Below are positions 8,540 through 12,151 of a DNA stretch of 12,151 nucleotides, piece by piece (position 1 is the first letter of the stretch; each line of letters starts with the position of its first letter). The stretch comes from Flavobacteriales bacterium UBA1959. Lineage in GTDB: Bacteria; Bacteroidota; Bacteroidia; Flavobacteriales_D; Sanyastnellaceae. Below the pieces are notes generated by a model that had not been told where the DNA came from, made no database searches, and was given only the letters and a program-made list of their open reading frames with translations. Made by a program: the position numbers and the translations under genes. The stretch spans positions 1 through 12,151 of the forward strand of contig DDEH01000154.1 in NCBI GenBank assembly GCA_002336085.1. The letters are read 5' to 3'.

Positions 8540-9730
8540 ATGACGGAGGATAAAGTGATTTTTTTGAAGCCGAAAAAGGAAGTGAGTATTCTTCGCCGGC
8601 ATCCTTGGGTTTTTAGTGGAGCAATCCGAACCATGGAAGGGTCAATTCAGTCTGGAGATTTAGTTGCCGTTCACGCAAATAAAGGCCGCAGATTGGGTTT
8701 TGGTCACTACTCACCTGGTGCGTCCATTGCTGTTCGTATGCTCACGTTTGTCGATGAAGTGATTGACCAGGCTTGGTGGAATACTAAAATAGGTTCGGCC
8801 GTTCGCATGCGGCGAGAATTGGGATTGCTAGGTGAGGACTCCAATTCGATATGTAGACTCATTCATGCTGAAGGTGATGGATTGTCAGGACTCATTGTCG
8901 ACTATTACGGAGGGGTCGTGGTGGTCCAAACGCATTCAGTAGGAATGCGTAAGTCACTAGAAATGATAAAGATAGCATTGGATTATGCTCTAGGAAAGAA
9001 TCTTTTCGGCATATACAACAAGTCCGCAAAGATATTGCGAAAGTTGGGCGTTGAATCCGAAGACGGATGGATTCATGGCGCCGCTCCTGAGCCTTGGGTT
9101 CCACATGAGTATGGTGCTAAGTTTGAAATTGATATTCTACTCGGTCAGAAGACGGGTTTCTTCGTTGATCAACGAGAAAACCGGTATTTGCTTGGGAAGC
9201 ATTCGAAGGGCAAGAAAGTGCTAAATGTATTTAGCTATACAGGGGGCTTTTCGATCACAGCGCTGTTAGGAGGTGCATCAAAGGTCGATAGTTTGGATAG
9301 CTCATCTAGGGCGCTTGAATTGGCTCACTCCAATGCAGAAATAAACGGTTTTGACGATTCGGTACATGGATGTATTGAGGCAGATGCCATGGAATATTTG
9401 AAGTCTGGAGTAGCGGACTATGACATCGTGGTGCTAGATCCTCCTGCCTTTGCCAAAAGCGTCTCTGCTCGTCACAAAGCAGTTCAAGGATACAAAAGAA
9501 TCAACGCAAGGGCGATGGAGTCCATGAAGCCAGGAAGTTTGCTGTTTACCTTTTCATGCTCACAAGCGGTGGACGATCGCTTGTTCACACACACCATTAT
9601 TTCTGCGGCTATTCAAGCGCAACGTGAAGTGCAAATTTTGCACCGCTTGCATCAGCCACCTGACCATCCTGTAAGCGCATTTCATCCGGAAGGATCCTAC
9701 CTCAAAGGTCTTGTCATTCGTCTGAATTGA
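8540..9730 (+). CDS. RlmI-like 23S rRNA (cytosine-C5) methyltransferase
   Basis: This is a class I SAM-dependent RNA methyltransferase. RlmI, which it most resembles, makes 5-methylcytosine in 23S rRNA; target specificity here is inferred. Numbered from ATG 8540, the protein has 396 residues, as does E. coli RlmI by recollection. It starts with VIFLKPKKE, the usual family beginning. The frame is open back to an ATG at 8492, directly after the recQ stop, which would add 16 unremarkable residues; neither start has a good Shine-Dalgarno. Domains in order: an N-terminal PUA RNA-binding domain with RRHPWVFSGAI (19-29); a central EEHEE-type region with IHAEGDGLSGLIVDYY; and a Rossmann methyltransferase domain with GFFVDQRENR, motif I NVFSYTGGFS (229-238), DPPAF (300-304) and SCSQ, whose Cys340 is the expected catalytic nucleophile. 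It follows recQ on the same strand and converges on pdxH. Confidence 0.92.
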   Translation: MTEDKVIFLKPKKEVSILRRHPWVFSGAIRTMEGSIQSGDLVAVHANKGRRLGFGHYSPGASIAVRMLTFVDEVIDQAWWNTKIGSAVRMRRELGLLGEDSNSICRLIHAEGDGLSGLIVDYYGGVVVVQTHSVGMRKSLEMIKIALDYALGKNLFGIYNKSAKILRKLGVESEDGWIHGAAPEPWVPHEYGAKFEIDILLGQKTGFFVDQRENRYLLGKHSKGKKVLNVFSYTGGFSITALLGGASKVDSLDSSSRALELAHSNAEINGFDDSVHGCIEADAMEYLKSGVADYDIVVLDPPAFAKSVSARHKAVQGYKRINARAMESMKPGSLLFTFSCSQAVDDRLFTHTIISAAIQAQREVQILHRLHQPPDHPVSAFHPEGSYLKGLVIRLN

Positions 9731-9748
9731 TTTAACGGCGCTTATTGA

Positions 9749-10399
9749 TCAAGGATCAAGTTGCTCAATCTTCCAGCTGCATTCATTTTTGTCAATCAAT
9801 GTGAAGCGCCATCGGTTGTGCAGCCGACTAGGCCTTCCTTGCCAGAATTCAATTTGTTTGATTGCAATGTCGTAACCACCCCAGAAATCAGGGCGTGGTA
9901 TTTCTGTCTTTTCCTTGAATCTCAAAGCAGTCGATTCGAGTCGTTTCTCGATGCTAGGCGAGACATTTGCCGAGCTTTGTTTCGATGTCCATGCACCTTC
10001 CTGACTGGCACGCGGTCGAGAAGCGAAATAGAGGTCGCTTTCTTTCTCAGAACATCGAGCAGCGAAGCCTTCAATACGAATTTGCCGCTCCCATTCCTTC
10101 CAAAAAAGATTCACCGAAACATTTGGATTTCCCTCAATATCCCGCCCTTTTTTCGAATGATAGTTCGTGAAGAATCGTATGCCCATTTCGGTGACAGACC
10201 GCAATAAGACGATTCGTGAATCTGGCTGCCCCGCCTCATTTGATGTTGACAAGCACATCGCATTATAGTCGGTGGGATCCGTACTCGAAGCCTCATCCAG
10301 CCACTTTTCCAACAATTGGATGGGATTGTCAGGTAGGTCTTGCTTGAGAAGACCTCTTTTGCGGTAATCCTTTCGAACGTTTTGAATATCGGAATCCAT
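9749..10399 (-). CDS. pdxH: Pyridoxamine 5'-phosphate oxidase
   Basis: PdxH is an FMN enzyme that oxidises pyridoxine or pyridoxamine 5'-phosphate to pyridoxal 5'-phosphate with O2, the last step of vitamin B6 cofactor synthesis and salvage, in the cytoplasm. The 216 residues match the family (E. coli 218). Visible motifs are SRIVLLR (61-67) and FFTNYHSKKG (76-85) for FMN, ERQIRIEG (104-111), YFASRPRASQEGAWTSKQS (124-142) for the PLP phosphate and FMN, RPDFWGGY (169-176), EFWQGRPSRLHNRWRF (184-199) with the substrate Arg/His pair R192 and H194, and the closing WKIEQLDP, matching the usual C-terminal W-x-x-x-x-L-x-P. Residue 67 is Arg where E. coli has Lys72, a phosphate ligand. The ATG at 10399 gives the expected N-terminus. 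Its last codons face the end of the RlmI-like gene 18 bases away. Confidence 0.97.
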   Translation of the reverse strand: MDSDIQNVRKDYRKRGLLKQDLPDNPIQLLEKWLDEASSTDPTDYNAMCLSTSNEAGQPDSRIVLLRSVTEMGIRFFTNYHSKKGRDIEGNPNVSVNLFWKEWERQIRIEGFAARCSEKESDLYFASRPRASQEGAWTSKQSSANVSPSIEKRLESTALRFKEKTEIPRPDFWGGYDIAIKQIEFWQGRPSRLHNRWRFTLIDKNECSWKIEQLDP

Positions 10400-10416
10400 G
10401 CTATTGAATGGTTGTA

Positions 10417-10440
10417 GGGGGTTCGTGTAACCTTTCCCCC
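10417..10440 (-). promoter_or_regulatory. G5/C5 hairpin in the probable pdxH leader
   Basis: GGGGG at 10417-10421 faces CCCCC at 10436-10440 across 14 bases. An alternative nested stem pairs GGTT (10420-10423) with AACC (10429-10432) around CGTGT. Combining this with three outer G-C pairs gives a seven-pair stem with a three-base bulge. The structure lies 18 bases upstream of the pdxH ATG and inside the leader expected from the -7 box at 10466-10459. There is no T-run after it on either strand, so it is not an intrinsic terminator. A role in translation control is possible but unproved, and pairing by chance is not excluded. Confidence 0.3.
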
Positions 10441-10458
10441 ACGAAATCAGTATAGGGT

Positions 10459-10466
10459 CAAAAATA
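10459..10466 (-). promoter_or_regulatory. Candidate -7 box for pdxH (TATTTTTG)
   Basis: On the minus strand TATTTTTG matches the Bacteroidota sigma-A -7 consensus TAnnTTTG exactly. It lies 60 bases upstream of the pdxH ATG and would place the transcript start near 10454, giving a leader of about 55 bases that contains the G5/C5 hairpin. No clear -33 TTTG is found at the normal distance, so the assignment rests on one box. The box also sits eight bases ahead of the divergent small gene's start, so transcription of the two genes may interfere. Confidence 0.4.
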
Positions 10467-10473
10467 CTGCAAA

Positions 10474-10698
10474 ATGAGAAATCTAATTGTGAACTATCGG
10501 AAGCTTCCAGAGCGAATCATGCATTCTCTTCAAACAAAGTATCCTGACGGATTCGATCATGATACATTTGAGTTTGAACTTCCTGGTAAGCAGATTATCT
10601 GCCGTGCCCTGCGAATTTCCGTCGATGGAGTGAATTACCTGATAAAACTGGAGCAACGACCAAAGCGTACCGACTTTCTTCTGGATGAAGATTGGTGA
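10474..10698 (+). CDS. Small conserved-type protein of unknown function (74 aa)
   Basis: The product is 74 residues, begins MRNLIVNYRKLPERIMHSL and has no signal peptide or membrane segment, so it should be cytoplasmic. The first half is predicted helical and holds KYPDGFDHDTFEFELPG. The second half alternates hydrophobic residues (IICRALRISVDGVNYLIKLEQ), suggesting two or three beta strands. The tail is charged (RPKRTDFLLDEDW). It resembles small unnamed Bacteroidota proteins beginning with a similar xNLIVxYxKL segment, as I remember them, sometimes near pdxH; I cannot confirm that here. The ATG at 10474 is preceded by an A-rich stretch (CAAAATG) rather than a Shine-Dalgarno, common in this phylum. 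The gene diverges from pdxH by 74 bases and converges on the phosphoesterase gene 14 bases away. Start, codon use and lack of a competing frame support a real gene. Confidence 0.75.
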   Translation: MRNLIVNYRKLPERIMHSLQTKYPDGFDHDTFEFELPGKQIICRALRISVDGVNYLIKLEQRPKRTDFLLDEDW

Positions 10699-10712
10699 AC
10701 TTATTTCATAGT

Positions 10713-12062
10713 TTACGGTTCGAGGATATACCCCTCTGAAGCGTTAATCCTACGTGTCCACAGCGTTATTCCGTCTGCGTCTTTGACCTTCATTCGAAGT
10801 ATTCGTTCCTTTCTAGGGCCGGTGATTTCGATGAAACCATAATTTCTTTGACCTACCATTGTACTGGGTACTCTCAAGCTGTTTGGCTCATCAGAATGGT
10901 CATAACTACTAGCCGTAAGAGGGCTCACTGTTAAGTCATAAACCCAGTTTCCATTTGGCAATTGAAACGAGGTCAACTCACTGTTGTGACGATCTCCAGT
11001 TAGAAATACGACCCCCCTAATTTTCAATCTATCCAGTTCAGAAAGTAGCCAATCCCTCTCTTCAGGGAATTGTGCGAAGTTCTCGTAGATGGCTGCATTA
11101 CTCAACATTTGTCCCCCTACTGCAATTAGCTTGAAGGGGGCTTTGCTGTTCTTTAGATTATTGAGGAGCCACTTCATTTGAATAGATCCCAACATTTGCC
11201 TCTGATCATTGCCTTGCTTATGATTGACTCGATGACTTCTGTTGTCCAGGAGGAAGACATCGGCATCGCCTAATTGAAACGCTGTTGCGTTCAATTCTGG
11301 TGCATGTGTAATTGATCCGGGTGGATTGGGCCAAAATGCATCAAACGCCTTAAGTGCCCAATCTTTATGGATGAAAGAGCCGTCGCAATCATTGGGGCCA
11401 AAGTCATGGTCATCCCAAATAGCATAATGCACGCCCTCACGCAATAGATTTTGCATCTGACTATTGTTTCTCGTGTGGTTGTAGCGATGGACATATCCCT
11501 CAAAGCTTCCAAAGTCGGCCTCTCTTAAATATGTGTTATCACCAAGCCATAACATAGCATCGAATTCTTCCGCTGCAATCGTGTTGAATATCTCATAGCC
11601 TCCACCGTATGGCTTTCCGGGACGATCGTATGTGGTTTCATTGATGTAGGTGCAACTGCCTAATGCTATTCGAGTGGTTGGGGGGTCGGTCCTGTATTGC
11701 CACAATGGTTGGGTTTCGAGATCAAGTGTGTCTGAGATAACCCTCTCTTGTTCCTGTACAAAGTATGTATAGTGTCCTCCTGGCTCTAAGCCATTGATTT
11801 TGCAAAGGGCATTTTTGGAAACGCCAACTTTCAATGTGTTATAAGTATTGAATGGCGAGCCAGTTGAGTCCAATACGGATACGGTTACCTCCTCAGAATC
11901 TTGCGTAAGTTGCATCCAAACTTGGGCGCTGCGCATGGTGACGTCGCCTGTGATAGGTGTTCCTTGTAATTCAGTTGTAGTTGTCTGCTGAGTCGTGCAT
12001 CCAATCACAAAAAGGAGGGTCATTATAGATAAAAATCCGGCAGTAGTAAGCTTCATAATCAT
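10713..12062 (-). CDS. PhoD-like metallophosphoesterase lipoprotein
   Basis: This is a probable alkaline phosphatase D family enzyme, cleaving phosphate mono- or diesters outside the cytoplasm; its substrate cannot be read from the sequence. The start is taken as ATG 12062 (449 residues). ATG 12056 is equally plausible, and a GTG at 12080 would only lengthen the signal peptide. The N-terminus has a lipoprotein signal with lipobox FVIGC and acylated Cys22, followed by a Gln/Thr-rich linker. Residues about 40-125 look like the Ig/fibronectin-type domain found before PhoD catalytic domains (SAQVWMQL, then GLEPGGHYTYFV). The catalytic domain shows LGSCTY (134-139, with the Cys that ligands iron in Bacillus PhoD), WLGDNTY (172-178; D175, Y178), WDDHDFGPND (216-225) and FLTGDRHNSE (353-362; D357, H359), all metal-site motifs. 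The conserved set looks complete, so activity is expected. It converges on the 74-residue gene and has its own promoter candidate. Confidence 0.9.
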   Translation of the reverse strand: MIMKLTTAGFLSIMTLLFVIGCTTQQTTTTELQGTPITGDVTMRSAQVWMQLTQDSEEVTVSVLDSTGSPFNTYNTLKVGVSKNALCKINGLEPGGHYTYFVQEQERVISDTLDLETQPLWQYRTDPPTTRIALGSCTYINETTYDRPGKPYGGGYEIFNTIAAEEFDAMLWLGDNTYLREADFGSFEGYVHRYNHTRNNSQMQNLLREGVHYAIWDDHDFGPNDCDGSFIHKDWALKAFDAFWPNPPGSITHAPELNATAFQLGDADVFLLDNRSHRVNHKQGNDQRQMLGSIQMKWLLNNLKNSKAPFKLIAVGGQMLSNAAIYENFAQFPEERDWLLSELDRLKIRGVVFLTGDRHNSELTSFQLPNGNWVYDLTVSPLTASSYDHSDEPNSLRVPSTMVGQRNYGFIEITGPRKERILRMKVKDADGITLWTRRINASEGYILEP

Positions 12063-12066
12063 GGGA

Positions 12067-12088
12067 CAAACATAGTGCACTCATAGTG
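12067..12088 (-). promoter_or_regulatory. Promoter and possible operator of the PhoD-like gene
   Basis: On the minus strand TATGTTTG (12074-12067) matches the Bacteroidota -7 box TAnnTTTG exactly. It ends only four bases before the ATG at 12062, so the transcript would begin at or next to the start codon, giving a leaderless or nearly leaderless mRNA. The heptamer CACTATG occurs twice (12088-12082 and 12077-12071), 11 bases apart, one helical turn; the second copy runs into the -7 box. The palindrome AGTGCACT (12074-12081) lies between them. This is the layout of an operator, but no regulator is known, and no -33 TTTG is seen at normal spacing. Confidence 0.4.
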
Positions 12089-12109
12089 TGCTTATCGAGT
12101 TTTTAGAGC

Positions 12110-12139
12110 AAAAAAAAAGGGACCCACGAGGGTCCCTTT
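12110..12139 (-). terminator. Strong intrinsic terminator of a gene beyond the right edge
   Basis: The stem GGGACCC/GGGTCCC (12119-12125 with 12130-12136) closes on a four-base loop and extends by three A-T pairs to ten pairs. On the minus strand it is followed at once by nine T (12118-12110), the classic Rho-independent form. On the plus strand only three T follow, so it works mainly on minus-strand transcripts. It therefore ends a transcript entering from beyond base 12151 and insulates the PhoD-like gene, whose promoter starts about 22 bases further on. Confidence 0.88.
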
Positions 12140-12151
12140 CAAATTCTAGTG

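Noticed and set aside
9745..9759. TTGATC-AAG-GATCAA hairpin between the converging RlmI-like gene and pdxH, as a two-way terminator.
   Set aside because: The stem has only six A/T-rich pairs, overlaps the last pdxH codons and has no T-run on either strand, so I cannot call it a terminator.
12063..12080. GTG start at 12080 for the PhoD-like gene.
   Set aside because: It would put the exact -7 promoter box inside the coding sequence, and adds Cys/Pro residues ahead of an already complete lipoprotein signal.

Overview
The window reads as a piece of a Bacteroidota chromosome, most likely Flavobacteriales; this is an inference. The evidence is: starts with almost no Shine-Dalgarno sequence; exact matches to the Bacteroidota -7 promoter box TAnnTTTG upstream of two genes; a tpiA-prmA pair; a RecQ with the domain order I associate with this phylum; and a very large exported protein of a type I recall only from Bacteroidota. 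Base composition is moderate. There is no rRNA, tRNA, CRISPR array, intact mobile element or phage gene.

Layout. Bases 1-344 (minus strand) hold a decayed remnant of a FadH-type 2,4-dienoyl-CoA reductase. The two ends of the gene are fused and about 1.7 kb of middle is missing. Bases 386-6528 (minus strand) look like one operon, tpiA-prmA-giant exported protein; tpiA and prmA overlap in ATGA, and the giant gene starts about 40 bases after prmA. Divergent from tpiA, on the plus strand, is recQ (6590-8491), followed closely by an RlmI-type 23S rRNA cytosine methyltransferase ending at 9730. pdxH (minus strand) converges on it. A 74-residue protein gene on the plus strand diverges from pdxH. A PhoD-like phosphoesterase lipoprotein (10713-12062, minus strand) converges on that small gene. 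At the right edge a strong minus-strand terminator closes a transcript coming from outside the window.

Most genes are housekeeping: glycolysis (TpiA), ribosomal protein and rRNA methylation (PrmA, RlmI-like), vitamin B6 cofactor synthesis (PdxH) and DNA repair (RecQ). The less ordinary items are the 1491-residue exported protein of unknown role, the fadH remnant, the RecQ with its zinc cysteines after the winged helix, and the compact promoter of the phosphoesterase gene, which may give a leaderless mRNA and carries a repeat one helical turn apart. I did not find a convincing new multi-gene system such as defence, secretion or biosynthesis.
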